Positions 32,605 through 40,373 of a stretch of DNA of 42,659 nt are shown one piece after another (the stretch's first letter is position 1; each line of letters opens with the position of its first letter). This stretch comes from Methanomicrobiales archaeon. Its GTDB lineage: Archaea > Halobacteriota > Methanomicrobia > Methanomicrobiales > Methanomicrobiaceae. The notes beneath the pieces are model-generated. The model worked only from the letters and a program-made list of their open reading frames with translations. It ran no database searches and was not told the origin of the DNA. The DNA is taken from contig JAAEEQ010000010.1 of the NCBI GenBank assembly GCA_013415665.1, positions 1-42,659 of the forward strand, in the 5' to 3' direction. The translations under genes and the position numbers were made by a program.

Positions 32605-32636
32605 TTATCAATTGTGATAATCAATATAGATTATCA
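32605..32636. promoter_or_regulatory. Nested palindromes between the Nramp-LYT gene and the ABC operon
   Basis: GATAATC-AATATA-GATTATC (32616-32635), flanked by T and A, is a perfect inverted repeat around an AATATA that sits ~27 nt before the ABC ATPase ATG and is probably its TATA box. It overlaps a second perfect repeat TTATCA-ATTG-TGATAA (32605-32620). The half-site resembles the bacterial Fur-box half-site, although the spacing differs. A bound repressor could silence both directions. Confidence 0.55.
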
Positions 32637-32652
32637 TTAGGGTGTTTGCTCC

Positions 32653-33378
32653 ATGGCCGCCATCATCGAAACACAGGATCTGACCAAAACCTTCGGGGAT
32701 ACGACCGCCGTCGATCACGTGACACTTTCCATCGCCGCGGGGGAGCTCTTCGGCCTTCTCGGCCCGAACGGCTCGGGAAAGACCACGATGAACAAACTGC
32801 TGACCGGCCAGATACGTCCCGATGCCGGAACGGTCCGGGTTATGGGGCTCGATGTCCCGGCTGATCCGGTCCGCGTCCGGGCCGGCATCGGGATCATCCC
32901 CGAACAGGAGACGCCGCCGAGCTTTCTCACCGCGGAGGAGTACCTCCATTTCGTTGGAAGGGTCCGCGGGATTACCGCCATCGACGAGCAGGCTGAAAAA
33001 TGGTTCGACATCCTTGAATTCCGCGACAAACGGCAGGTACTCTGCAAGGATCTCTCCCGGGGCACCCGGCAGAAACTGATGGTCGCACAGGCGTTCCTGC
33101 ACGAACCGCCGCTGGCGTTCATCGACGAACCCCTCATCAACCTCGATCCCATCATGCAGCGCACGGTCAAGGATTTCCTGTCCGAGTACGTGGCCGGCGG
33201 CGGGACCGTCTTTTTCTCCACGCATATCCTCGGCATCGCGGAGGAGATCTGCACCTCCTTTGCCATTCTGCACAACGGTGTCGTCCTCCACCACGGCACC
33301 ATCGACGAACTCGTTACCGGCGATCGCCACCTCGAGGGATTCTTCCTCGAACGGGTGCGGGGGCATGCCCATGCGTGA
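32653..33378 (+). CDS. ABC transporter ATP-binding protein
   Basis: This 241-residue ATPase has Walker A GPNGSGKTT at ~38-46, a Q-loop near IIPEQE, signature LSRGTRQ (in place of LSGGQ, as in many ABC-2 exporters), Walker B LAFIDEP, and a switch His in FFSTHIL. It energises the permease encoded next. The ATG lies ~27 nt after the AATATA element that forms the palindrome spacer. The C-terminal GHAHA stretch overlaps the permease start by 14 nt, so the pair is translationally coupled. ABC-2 systems of this build often export lipids, drugs or polymers; the substrate is not evident. Confidence 0.92.
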   Translation: MAAIIETQDLTKTFGDTTAVDHVTLSIAAGELFGLLGPNGSGKTTMNKLLTGQIRPDAGTVRVMGLDVPADPVRVRAGIGIIPEQETPPSFLTAEEYLHFVGRVRGITAIDEQAEKWFDILEFRDKRQVLCKDLSRGTRQKLMVAQAFLHEPPLAFIDEPLINLDPIMQRTVKDFLSEYVAGGGTVFFSTHILGIAEEICTSFAILHNGVVLHHGTIDELVTGDRHLEGFFLERVRGHAHA

Positions 33379-34774
33379 CCTCTTTGTCGCCATGGTAAAA
33401 GAGGAGTGGCGTATCCACGCAACAATGGCGGGCAATCTCGGGTTCGGGCTCTTCCCCGTGATGATCGCCGCGTTTTCCTTCATGGGCGCGTGGATCCTGC
33501 CCTTATTTCTTGAAATCGTGCCCGCCTCCCTCCTTGCCTTCATCGTCCATGCGATGTTTGCCCTGATGGGCGTCATGGTCGGGAGCTTCGGGATCATGGG
33601 CCGCGAGTTCATGAACCGGCGGTTCGGGCAGGCGAGCCTGATCGCCTACTCCTCGAGAAGCCTGCCGCTTTCTGAGCGCACGATCTTTGCAACCTTCGTT
33701 GCCAAAGACGTCCTGTTTTACCTGTTTCTCTGGGTGATCCCGGCCGTTGCCGGTATTGCTGCGGCAGCACCCTTCATCGGCATGGAGCCGGCATTCCCGC
33801 TTCTGTTGCTGGTCACGTTTTCCCTTTCGTTTCTTGAAGGCCTGGCAGTGGTCTTCTTCCTTTCGACACTCTATGCCCGTTCCCCCCGCATCGCCGGCGC
33901 AATCCTCGCCGCCGGGGCAGTCGCCGTCGCGCTGGCGTCGCTCGCCGGCATCGGCCCTGCGATGCTGCTGCCCCCGTACGCCTTCCTCCTCGCCCCCGGA
34001 ATCCTGCCGCTCGCTGCGTCCCTTGCCCTGATCGGCATTCCGGCAGCCGTTTCGATCGCATGGGCGACTATCGAGTATCCCGACGCCGCACGCCGGTACC
34101 CGAACAGCTTCGACGGGCTGTCAGACCGGCTTTCCCTGTTTTCACGCCCCTGGCTGACGGCGAAGGACGCCCTCGACCTCCGGCGCAGCGAGGGAGGGAT
34201 CGCCAAGATCATTTTCTCGTTTCTCATGCCGCTCGGCCTCGTCTGGGTCTTTTTGTCCGTCCTCTTCCGGTTTATCCCGGGGCTTTCCCCGCTCATCGTC
34301 TTCGCGGTGCTGCTCGGGGTCATATCGTCGACAACCTATAACTGGCTGACGGAGTTCGATACCTTCTCTGCGTACGCCTTTCTCCCGGTGGATGTGCGGA
34401 CCGTGATTACCGGCAAACTGCAGAGTTATGGCGTTATCAATCTCGTTTCCCTTGCCGTGCTGATCCTTGCCGCGGCAGCAGCGGGTGATGCGGGTGCCGT
34501 TGTACCGGCGGTGCTCGCTTTTCTATCGGTATCGGCCTACTCACTTGCGGTCACGGTCCGGCTGACCGGTCTCTACCCGTCGGTAATGCTTTACCAGGTC
34601 CGTGTCTTTCTCCTCTACCTGGCAGCCATCAGCCCGGCGCTGCTCGTCCTTATCTTCGTCTCCATCCTTGATCCGTGGTATGCCGCCGGAAGCGTCGTGC
34701 TCCTGCCGGCCGCATGGTTCCTGCTGGACCGCGCCATGCTCAGGTGGACGGCGTTCGACATGCCGAGCTACTGA
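33365..34774 (+). CDS. ABC-2 type permease
   Basis: This is a 469-residue protein with about 12 hydrophobic helices and no other domain. The chosen start (MPMRDLFVAMVKEEWRIHA) has GGGTG 7 nt upstream and overlaps the ATPase end by 14 nt; a second ATG at 33371 is possible. The cytoplasmic N-terminal stretch before the first helix is typical of ABC-2 permeases. It is probably a half-transporter that dimerises or acts alone with two ATPase copies. It has no close neighbour of the same type. The substrate is unknown, and the divergent Nramp-LYT gene may be functionally linked through the shared operator region. Confidence 0.85.
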   Translation: MPMRDLFVAMVKEEWRIHATMAGNLGFGLFPVMIAAFSFMGAWILPLFLEIVPASLLAFIVHAMFALMGVMVGSFGIMGREFMNRRFGQASLIAYSSRSLPLSERTIFATFVAKDVLFYLFLWVIPAVAGIAAAAPFIGMEPAFPLLLLVTFSLSFLEGLAVVFFLSTLYARSPRIAGAILAAGAVAVALASLAGIGPAMLLPPYAFLLAPGILPLAASLALIGIPAAVSIAWATIEYPDAARRYPNSFDGLSDRLSLFSRPWLTAKDALDLRRSEGGIAKIIFSFLMPLGLVWVFLSVLFRFIPGLSPLIVFAVLLGVISSTTYNWLTEFDTFSAYAFLPVDVRTVITGKLQSYGVINLVSLAVLILAAAAAGDAGAVVPAVLAFLSVSAYSLAVTVRLTGLYPSVMLYQVRVFLLYLAAISPALLVLIFVSILDPWYAAGSVVLLPAAWFLLDRAMLRWTAFDMPSY

Positions 34775-34856
34775 TTCGTGTGCTATCCGGGGGGCCCTCC
34801 CCCGGCGGCGTTTTTTCGCAACTGTTGTTAGAGAGGTATACCAAACAGGAGGAGCG

Positions 34857-35284
34857 ATGGCGAGGTACCGGCACGATGACGGACGGATGGCATCCTGGGC
34901 AGCCCTGGCATTGGCATTGATTATTGCCCTCTCCGGCGCGGCCCTTGCCTGCGGGTGCGCAGCGATGGGAGAAGAGGGTGTCATACAGGGCAGCGTGGCC
35001 ATCGGGCCCCTCTGTCCGGTCGAGCCCTGCACGCTCACCGGAGAGCAGATCGAGGCGGCCTATGCGGCACGATCCGTCATTGTCATGGCAGCCGACGGAA
35101 AAACCGTCATCCGGACGCTTTCCGTCGACCCGATAACAGGGTACCGGACATGCCGCCGGGAACGTACGTCATCGATATCGCCCCGGCGGGCATCGACCGG
35201 AGCGACGACGTGCCTTGCCGGGTGATCCTGGCGGCGGGCGAAACCCGGACTGTCGATATTGCGATCGATACCGGCATCCGGTGA
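34857..35284 (+). pseudogene. Lipoprotein-like Cna-B/carboxypeptidase-regulatory type small protein, frameshifted
   Basis: The start ATG 34857 has a strong AGGAGG 4 nt upstream. The first frame gives a signal peptide and lipobox-like ALAC, then GVIQGSVAIGPLCPVEPCTL, TGEQIEAAYAARSVIVM and DPITGYRT. The natural continuation, PPGTYVIDIAPAGIDRSDDVPCR... ending VDIAIDTGIR, is in the next frame. Adding one base near 35149 (ACA-TG-CCG to ACA-NTG-CCG) would join the two halves into one ~142-residue protein of a small secreted family. The first frame otherwise runs to 35225 with unrelated residues. This is either a real frameshift mutation or a sequencing error. Confidence 0.7.
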
Positions 35285-35353
35285 CGGCAGGCTCCTGCGG
35301 CGGGATGCCCAACGCTTAAATCAGTGCATGCAGAGTATTCCGGCCGAGAGACC

Positions 35354-35515
35354 ATGACCAAATACGTCTGTGATGTCTGCAATGCATACGAGTATATCGT
35401 TGAAAAGGGCGATCCCGACCTGAACATTCCCGCGGGCACGCTTCCCGCCGATTTTCCCGACGACTGGGAGTGCCCGGTCTGCGGGGCCGACAAGAGCCAC
35501 CTCCAGAAAGCCTGA
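35354..35515 (+). CDS. Rubredoxin
   Basis: This 53-residue protein has the two rubredoxin knuckles C6-x2-C9 (YVCDVCNAYEY) and C40-x2-C43 (WECPVCGADK), plus the typical PDDW element, so it binds a single iron with four cysteines and transfers electrons, often in oxidative-stress defence or to rubrerythrin/FprA. Compared with classical rubredoxins (CPLCG knuckles), the first loop reads CDVCNAYE, a variant. The ATG at 35354 gives the usual length; an upstream in-frame ATG at 35324 would add ten residues. No partner oxidoreductase is next to it. Confidence 0.93.
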   Translation: MTKYVCDVCNAYEYIVEKGDPDLNIPAGTLPADFPDDWECPVCGADKSHLQKA

Positions 35516-35852
35516 TCGGGGCGAAACGAAGGAAGCACGCCTTTTTCGGGCGCTATGCGAGCTGACGGCACCGTTCGGGGGGTGCCGATCAGATCACCGC
35601 ATGGCGCCCTTCGCCCGTCACCAGTGTTCCCCGGGCCCTGCTGCCACCCCCCGCCGGAACACCCGGCGATGAGCGTGTCCCGGCAGGCATTCCCCGACCA
35701 CCCGGGGATCCACCATTCGTTCCTCCCGGCAGCAGCCGTGCCTGCAGAGAGGAGTGCCCGGGGGCGATACGCTTCAGGCGGCGTGGGGCGGACCGTGATC
35801 TTTTTCGTGCCGGAATGCCGATACCTCCTGCCAGAAGAACGGAATTTCGATC
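35516..35852. other. Gene-free 337-bp stretch after rubredoxin
   Basis: No reading frame here shows a recognisable protein pattern or Shine-Dalgarno, and no clear promoter or repeat was seen. The open frames on both strands are rich in Pro, Gly and Arg, as expected from GC-rich non-coding DNA. Confidence 0.35.
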
Positions 35853-36290
35853 ATGACGCCCCAAAAGACCCCGGCACTGGCAGCGATCGTCCTCTCCCGG
35901 CTGGCAGGTATCGGCGTGTTCCTTGTCATCGCGGGAGCCCTGAGCCTGCTCGCCACCGAAGGCGCACCACCGGCGTTACAGGCCGTATCGGCCTTTTTCA
36001 CCCGGAATATCGGCCTGGTGCTCCTCTTCTCGGTGCTGTTCCTGCTTGGAGAAGTGTTCCGCGCCCTGCCCTTTCCCGCATCGCTCCCGGGACCCTTTGC
36101 GGCCGCTGCCGGCAGCGTGCTCCTCGTCATGTTCCTGGTGCGACTGCTGCTCCTGACGGGAACCTTCTCCGGGATTTCGGTCTTTGAGGGGCTGCCGGAT
36201 TTCGCCCGGTTGCTCTATCCCGCCGTCTTCCTGCTGGTGCTGCTTGCCGGCCTTGCCGACTGCGTGCGGCAGGCATACGGGCACGATTGA
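35853..36290 (+). CDS. Small four-helix membrane protein
   Basis: This 145-residue protein has four hydrophobic helices at ~8-33, ~50-68, ~80-102 and ~120-138, short loops and a His-Asp end. The composition (Leu, Ala, Phe, Val) and helix spacing support a real integral membrane protein. No motif links it to a named family. It is on the same strand as rubredoxin but 337 bp away, so it is probably a separate unit. Confidence 0.65.
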   Translation: MTPQKTPALAAIVLSRLAGIGVFLVIAGALSLLATEGAPPALQAVSAFFTRNIGLVLLFSVLFLLGEVFRALPFPASLPGPFAAAAGSVLLVMFLVRLLLLTGTFSGISVFEGLPDFARLLYPAVFLLVLLAGLADCVRQAYGHD

Positions 36291-36396
36291 TACACCGGAT
36301 GCCGCCTTCTGCCGGGAGGAACAGTTTCACCCTCCGCCCGGCGCTGCCTTATGAGCGGAAGGAGCGGAATCTGCTGATCGGAGAGCAGTTACGATC

Positions 36397-36789
36397 ATGC
36401 TGAAGAAAGCCGGGTATCTTCACCTCAGCAGGGAGCGTGCGGAGGACGCCCATGGTATCCGCCACCGGATCGCTGAGGTGTGCATTCAGGGGCACCGCTA
36501 CGGCATCCGCGCCGGGGAACTCTCGGCAGTAATCCGCGGACCGGGAAGCGGAAGGGTAGAGTTTCTCTGCCGTGCCTGGACGGATCGCCTTTCGGGAACC
36601 GCAGGGTCCGTCCGGCGCTCCGGTACGGGAAAAGCGCTTGTCATCGACATCACGCCTGCCGGCAGGTTCAGCATCCCGGTCGCCGGCGTGAAGGCGGTGC
36701 TGGGTGGCGGCGGGCGGTACGCTACCGTTTCCCGGATCGAACCGGCAGGCATGCCCATGACCCCACCACAGGCGCTGCCGGCGGCCTAA
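36397..36789 (+). CDS. Hypothetical soluble protein
   Basis: This 130-residue protein has beta-rich segments (CIQGHRYGIRAGELSAVIRG, KALVIDITPAGRFSIPVAGV) and a Pro-rich tail. The repeated 'G.R..I' and 'V.G.K..L' pattern suggests a small beta-barrel, but no family is recognised. A GGAG lies ~11 nt before the ATG. Its stop overlaps the 3' end of the convergent ROK gene by 4 nt. Coding status rests on codon pattern and position. Confidence 0.6.
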   Translation: MLKKAGYLHLSRERAEDAHGIRHRIAEVCIQGHRYGIRAGELSAVIRGPGSGRVEFLCRAWTDRLSGTAGSVRRSGTGKALVIDITPAGRFSIPVAGVKAVLGGGGRYATVSRIEPAGMPMTPPQALPAA

Positions 36790-37739
36790 TGGCGGGATCG
36801 CTCCAGTGCGTACGCGGCAGCACCGAGCAGCGGCGCATCCCCGCACAAGGGACTGAGCGCTATGCAGGGAAGCGGGAGATACGCCTCATAATGCCGCCGG
36901 AGCGGCTCGATGACCGGCGCTGCATGGTTCCGGATGACCGGTCCGTCGAGGATGATCAGGGCAGGTTCGTATGCTACGACAACCCCCAGAATCCCCCGTG
37001 CATTGATTTTTCCCAGTTCTTCAAAAAATGCGGCGGTTTCAGGATCCCGCCCGGCCGCAGCGAAGACCTCCGCCGCCGTTGCCGGCAGCGCTCCCTTCGC
37101 AATCCCTTCCATGGCACACCAGCGCTCAAAAAATCGCGGAATCCCGGTTCCCGAGGCGTACGCCTCCCAGTGCCCTTCACCCCCGCACCCGCAGATCAGG
37201 CCGTACCGCGAATCCACGAACAGGTGGCCGATCTCACCGGCATTGCCGTTCTTCCCGGTGCAGAGAGTCCCGTTGACGAGCGCACCACCGCCGATGCCCG
37301 TCGAGAAAGTAATATACACCGCGTTGTCCACCCCGCGTGCCGCACCCAGCCACCGCTCCGCCAGCATTCCCGCACGGCAGTCGTTGAGGAGCACGACGGG
37401 CACGGCATGCCGCCGGGAGAGCGGACCGGCAAGATCGATACGCGCAAACGGCATGTTTGGCGGGGAGACCACGGCGCCACCGGCAACATCGAGCGGCCCT
37501 GCCGCGCTGATGCCGATGGCCCGGCAGGGGACGGTATCCCCACCCTGCTGCAGCATGCCGATAAGGCGGGAAACCTCAGCGGCGACCACACCGCCGGAAT
37601 CCCCGTTCCGTGGCGTTGGCGCCGCTATCCGGGAAAAGATCCGTCCATTGGGGGACACCTGCGCCGCCCGCACCCACGATGCACCGAGATCGACAGCGAT
37701 GACGCAGTCAGCTGATGGCGGTGAAGCCTGCATCGTCAT
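36786..37739 (-). CDS. ROK family sugar kinase
   Basis: This 317-residue protein belongs to ROK kinases (glucokinase, N-acetylmannosamine kinase group). ATP-binding DLGA is at 17-20, the sugar-binding catalytic Asp lies in LLNDCRAG (D120), and FSTGIGGG is at ~145-152. The zinc motif GHLFVDSRYGLICGCGGEGH supplies H172, C183 and C185; the last ligand, normally Cys, is His190 here. WEAYASG follows as in the family. It phosphorylates glucose or a similar hexose with ATP. No transporter or regulator is adjacent, and it has no N-terminal HTH, so it is an enzyme and not a ROK repressor. Confidence 0.88.
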   Translation of the reverse strand: MTMQASPPSADCVIAVDLGASWVRAAQVSPNGRIFSRIAAPTPRNGDSGGVVAAEVSRLIGMLQQGGDTVPCRAIGISAAGPLDVAGGAVVSPPNMPFARIDLAGPLSRRHAVPVVLLNDCRAGMLAERWLGAARGVDNAVYITFSTGIGGGALVNGTLCTGKNGNAGEIGHLFVDSRYGLICGCGGEGHWEAYASGTGIPRFFERWCAMEGIAKGALPATAAEVFAAAGRDPETAAFFEELGKINARGILGVVVAYEPALIILDGPVIRNHAAPVIEPLRRHYEAYLPLPCIALSPLCGDAPLLGAAAYALERSRH

Positions 37740-37848
37740 TCGTTTCTTCCCTCCTATCCGGCTCCGATCTCGACTGCCGCGATCCCGGTCCCCTGATCAG
37801 AACCCTTTTTTACGATACCGCCGATGAGGCTGGTACAGGAGAGAGATG

Positions 37849-38121
37849 ATGTCGGGCAAAAAAAGAATTTCTCCGGAGCAGGCGAAAACCATCGGCGAAC
37901 AACTCGGCATTGCCTGGGACCGGTTCGACCTTGAGCAGTTCCGGATCGGCATGGAAGTCGAACTCGAACACGGCACGCAGGACCCCCATACCAACGTGAC
38001 GAATGACGACCTCCTGATCACCGGGAAGATCGCCCTCGCCCATCTCAACGAGTTCCCCGATTACTACGACCGCCTCGAACAAATGGAAGAGGAAGCGAAA
38101 GAATACTGGAAAAGCCGGTAA
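37849..38121 (+). CDS. DUF5661 family protein
   Basis: This 90-residue protein has the DUF5661 signature almost end to end: AKTIGEQLGIAWDRFDLEQF, IGMEVELEHGTQDPHTNVTN, GKIALAHLNEFPDYYDRLEQ. Proteins of this family are small, acidic and common in archaea and bacteria; no activity is known. AGGAG lies 7 nt before ATG 37849 and 4 nt before the adjacent ATG at 37846, so the start may be either. It is a single gene between the convergent secreted propeller and the divergent ROK kinase. Confidence 0.85.
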   Translation: MSGKKRISPEQAKTIGEQLGIAWDRFDLEQFRIGMEVELEHGTQDPHTNVTNDDLLITGKIALAHLNEFPDYYDRLEQMEEEAKEYWKSR

Positions 38122-38157
38122 CGCGTCCTGCCGGCAGCCACTGCACCGGCAGCACGG

Positions 38158-39366
38158 TTACCTGCGGCGGCGCAATCCGGCAGCAAGCAGGGCAGCGCAT
38201 ATCCCGGCGGCAAGCACCACCCACGATCCCGCCGCTGCCGGCGTCGTACTGGTTTCTGGCTCGATTTTCAGGAGAAACGATGCGGCCCTGTCCCCGCCTT
38301 CGGCGGTGCTGATCCCGCCGATCACGTACCCGCCGTCCGGCGCCTGCTGGACGGAGGAGATGACGCCGCCGGGAACCGCACGCGACCAGAGGACGGTGCC
38401 GAGCGAATCCGTGCGCAGGAGGACGTCCCCTCCGCTCCTGCCGCCCGGCGCTACCGGCAACGCACCCGCAAGGAGATACCCGCCGTCCCGGTGGGGAACG
38501 ATGACGGAGCACGCGGAACAATACCCGGCAAGGGGACGCTGCCATTGGAGATCGCCGCCGGCGCCGACGGACGCCAGCACCGGCACATCGCCGATGGCAT
38601 CGCCGGAGGGTGCGTAGCCGCAGAATGCATAACCGCCGTCGCCGCGAACCGCGACAGCAGGGATAGCGGCAAGATCCGGATAGCGCCACTCGAAGAGGCG
38701 GTTGCCATCGCGATCGGTGCCGAGCAGCACGCCTTCGGTACCGGTTCCGACAACAGCATATCCCCCGGCAACAATGCCGCCCCCGGGTTGTGCCCGGATG
38801 CTCCTGAGCGCGAGGGTGGCGCCGTCGGCCGATCCCGCAAACTGCCGCGACCACCGTTCGCTTCCGTCGCCCGACACCGACGTTACCTGCGCCACGCCGT
38901 CATCGAATGCAAGCACCGCACCTTCTCCCCCCGCATCGATTGCCTGCAGGCGCAGGTTTTCGGGCGCCGGATACGACCACCGCGGTTTTCCGGCATTATC
39001 GGTTGCAATAAGCTCCTGCGTATCAGAAACCAGCAGCAATCCACCGTCCGCCGTCTCCCGGGCCCATATAATTGCGGCGGACCCCGTTGTGGCCCTGACG
39101 TATGCCACCCGTTCCGGATAGCCGCTGGCATTCAGAAACACGACCGCGGCTCCGAGCCCCGCTTCGCCGCCGGCGACATAGCTGCCGTCCGCGCGGGAAA
39201 TGACCGAGTAAAGCACAAACTCGCTGCCGTCGAAGATGCGGTGCCACGCGTCCGGCGGTGCGGTTCCGGCCGCGGCTGCCGGGGCGAGGCAGCACGCCGT
39301 GACAAGGATGACTGCCAGTATTTTCCCGTTTTTTTGCCAGAAGAAGCCAGCTGTGCGCATCATCAC
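38158..39366 (-). CDS. Secreted, membrane-anchored beta-propeller-like protein
   Basis: This 402-residue protein has a signal peptide at ~16-33 (ILAVILVTACCLAPAAAA), then repeated blades with DGGYxxxG cores (ADGSYVAGGEAG, DGGLLLVSDT, PGGGIVAGGYAV, DGGYAFCGYAPS, DGGYLLAGALPV, DGGYVIGGISTA), then a C-terminal helix and RRRR. The blade sequence resembles bacterial/archaeal 'kelch-like/PQQ' repeats whose text tracks values of events; the binding partner is unknown. Unlike the LVIVD protein at 2647 it lacks a PGF-pre-PGF domain. ATG 39366 is the first of three adjacent ATGs with AGGAAA upstream. Confidence 0.8.
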   Translation of the reverse strand: MMMRTAGFFWQKNGKILAVILVTACCLAPAAAAGTAPPDAWHRIFDGSEFVLYSVISRADGSYVAGGEAGLGAAVVFLNASGYPERVAYVRATTGSAAIIWARETADGGLLLVSDTQELIATDNAGKPRWSYPAPENLRLQAIDAGGEGAVLAFDDGVAQVTSVSGDGSERWSRQFAGSADGATLALRSIRAQPGGGIVAGGYAVVGTGTEGVLLGTDRDGNRLFEWRYPDLAAIPAVAVRGDGGYAFCGYAPSGDAIGDVPVLASVGAGGDLQWQRPLAGYCSACSVIVPHRDGGYLLAGALPVAPGGRSGGDVLLRTDSLGTVLWSRAVPGGVISSVQQAPDGGYVIGGISTAEGGDRAASFLLKIEPETSTTPAAAGSWVVLAAGICAALLAAGLRRRR

Positions 39367-39409
39367 TTTTCCTACGCATCCATCGGTAATGAGGGCTTTG
39401 CCTCACCCG

Positions 39410-40243
39410 TCAGCGCAGATAGGCAAGGCAGGAGACGATGATTCTCCGGGAGCAGGTTCTGCCGTCCGTGATGATCTCCCGGCGGCAGCTGACGACGGGG
39501 TAGAGCAGTAAAAAGAGCCCTGCTGTGACCAGTACGGGAAGCGGCGGCAGGCAGAGCGGAATGCAGAGGGCAAGCGCTGCGAAACTGCCGAGCACCGACA
39601 GGAACAGGAGTCCCCAGCCTCCCGCCTTCCCGAGAGCGACGACCGTTGTCTGCGCCGTGCCGCAGTCCTCGGCATAGTCGTTGATCTGGTGAATGATCAG
39701 CGCTTCGGCGCAGATTGCCGATGCCAGCAGCATGGCGGCAAGGGCGGGAGCGGACAGCAGGGTGCCGCCGGCAAGGGCGACGCCGGCAAGAAAGGGCAGG
39801 CCGCCGAACATCAGGGCATGGGTGGCGACATCCCACCACGAACGGTCCTTCAGCCGCAGGGGCGGCGCAGAGTACAGGGTCAGGGCGGCAGCACATGCCA
39901 TGACGGCAAGCCATGCCGTCCATCCCGCACAGAGGGCTGCAATCAAGGGAAACGCCAGGAGAACAGCCATCAGCAAACGGGTGCCGGCACGGCTTACCTG
40001 TCCGGCTGCAAGCGGATTGGTATTTTTCCGGGCCTTCTGCAGGTGGCGGCGATCGATGTCGACGTCGTAGTAGTTGTTGACCACAAAACCGTACGCGGTA
40101 AGAAAGAAGAAAATGCCCGCCGTTCCTGCGAGGACGGCCGGGACGGCCCCGGCGAAAAAGGCGCCGGCGAGAGGAAACAGCGGATAAAACCGGATCCAGT
40201 CCGCAATCCGCATCATACGGATATACCCCGATAGATTCGCCAT
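39410..40243 (-). CDS. UbiA family prenyltransferase
   Basis: This 277-residue protein has 8-9 helices and both Asp-rich motifs of the UbiA family: NNYYDVDID (N56-D64) and QINDYAEDCGT near 190. These bind Mg-diphosphate of the prenyl donor. Archaeal relatives make digeranylgeranylglyceryl phosphate (membrane lipid), quinones, or heme-O-type compounds. The second motif (DYAED) is closer to the menaquinone/other branch than to DGGGP synthase, so the product is left open. A minus-strand TATA box (40270-40277) lies ~30 nt before the ATG, a leaderless arrangement. It is divergent from gap. Confidence 0.85.
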   Translation of the reverse strand: MANLSGYIRMMRIADWIRFYPLFPLAGAFFAGAVPAVLAGTAGIFFFLTAYGFVVNNYYDVDIDRRHLQKARKNTNPLAAGQVSRAGTRLLMAVLLAFPLIAALCAGWTAWLAVMACAAALTLYSAPPLRLKDRSWWDVATHALMFGGLPFLAGVALAGGTLLSAPALAAMLLASAICAEALIIHQINDYAEDCGTAQTTVVALGKAGGWGLLFLSVLGSFAALALCIPLCLPPLPVLVTAGLFLLLYPVVSCRREIITDGRTCSRRIIVSCLAYLR

Positions 40244-40269
40244 GAACTATGAATATTTGCCGTGGATCC

Positions 40270-40277
40270 TTTTAAAA
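40270..40277 (-). promoter_or_regulatory. TATA box for the UbiA gene
   Basis: TTTTAAAA on the minus strand is centred ~30 nt before the ATG at 40243. No Shine-Dalgarno lies between. Confidence 0.45.
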
Positions 40278-40343
40278 CTGCAATATGCCTTCCGGCAGGG
40301 TGCGGGAAAATCCGGCACGCGGGGAGGCGAATGTTGTCATAAG

Positions 40344-40351
40344 CTTTATAG
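40344..40351 (+). promoter_or_regulatory. TATA box for gap
   Basis: CTTTATAG is centred 26 nt before the ATG at 40374, the expected distance to a transcript start at the A of ATG. A leaderless transcript is likely. Confidence 0.55.
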
Positions 40352-40373
40352 GAATGTATTCTTACTGATTCGT

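Noticed and set aside
35589-35864. 91-codon minus-strand frame after rubredoxin
   Set aside because: Gly/Arg/Pro-rich, no ribosome site, no pattern; probably non-coding.
36480-37715. 411-codon plus-strand frame over the ROK gene
   Set aside because: Antisense to a complete ROK kinase with all catalytic motifs.
38491-39441. 316-codon plus-strand frame over the secreted propeller
   Set aside because: Antisense to regular DGGY blades; composition without domain pattern.
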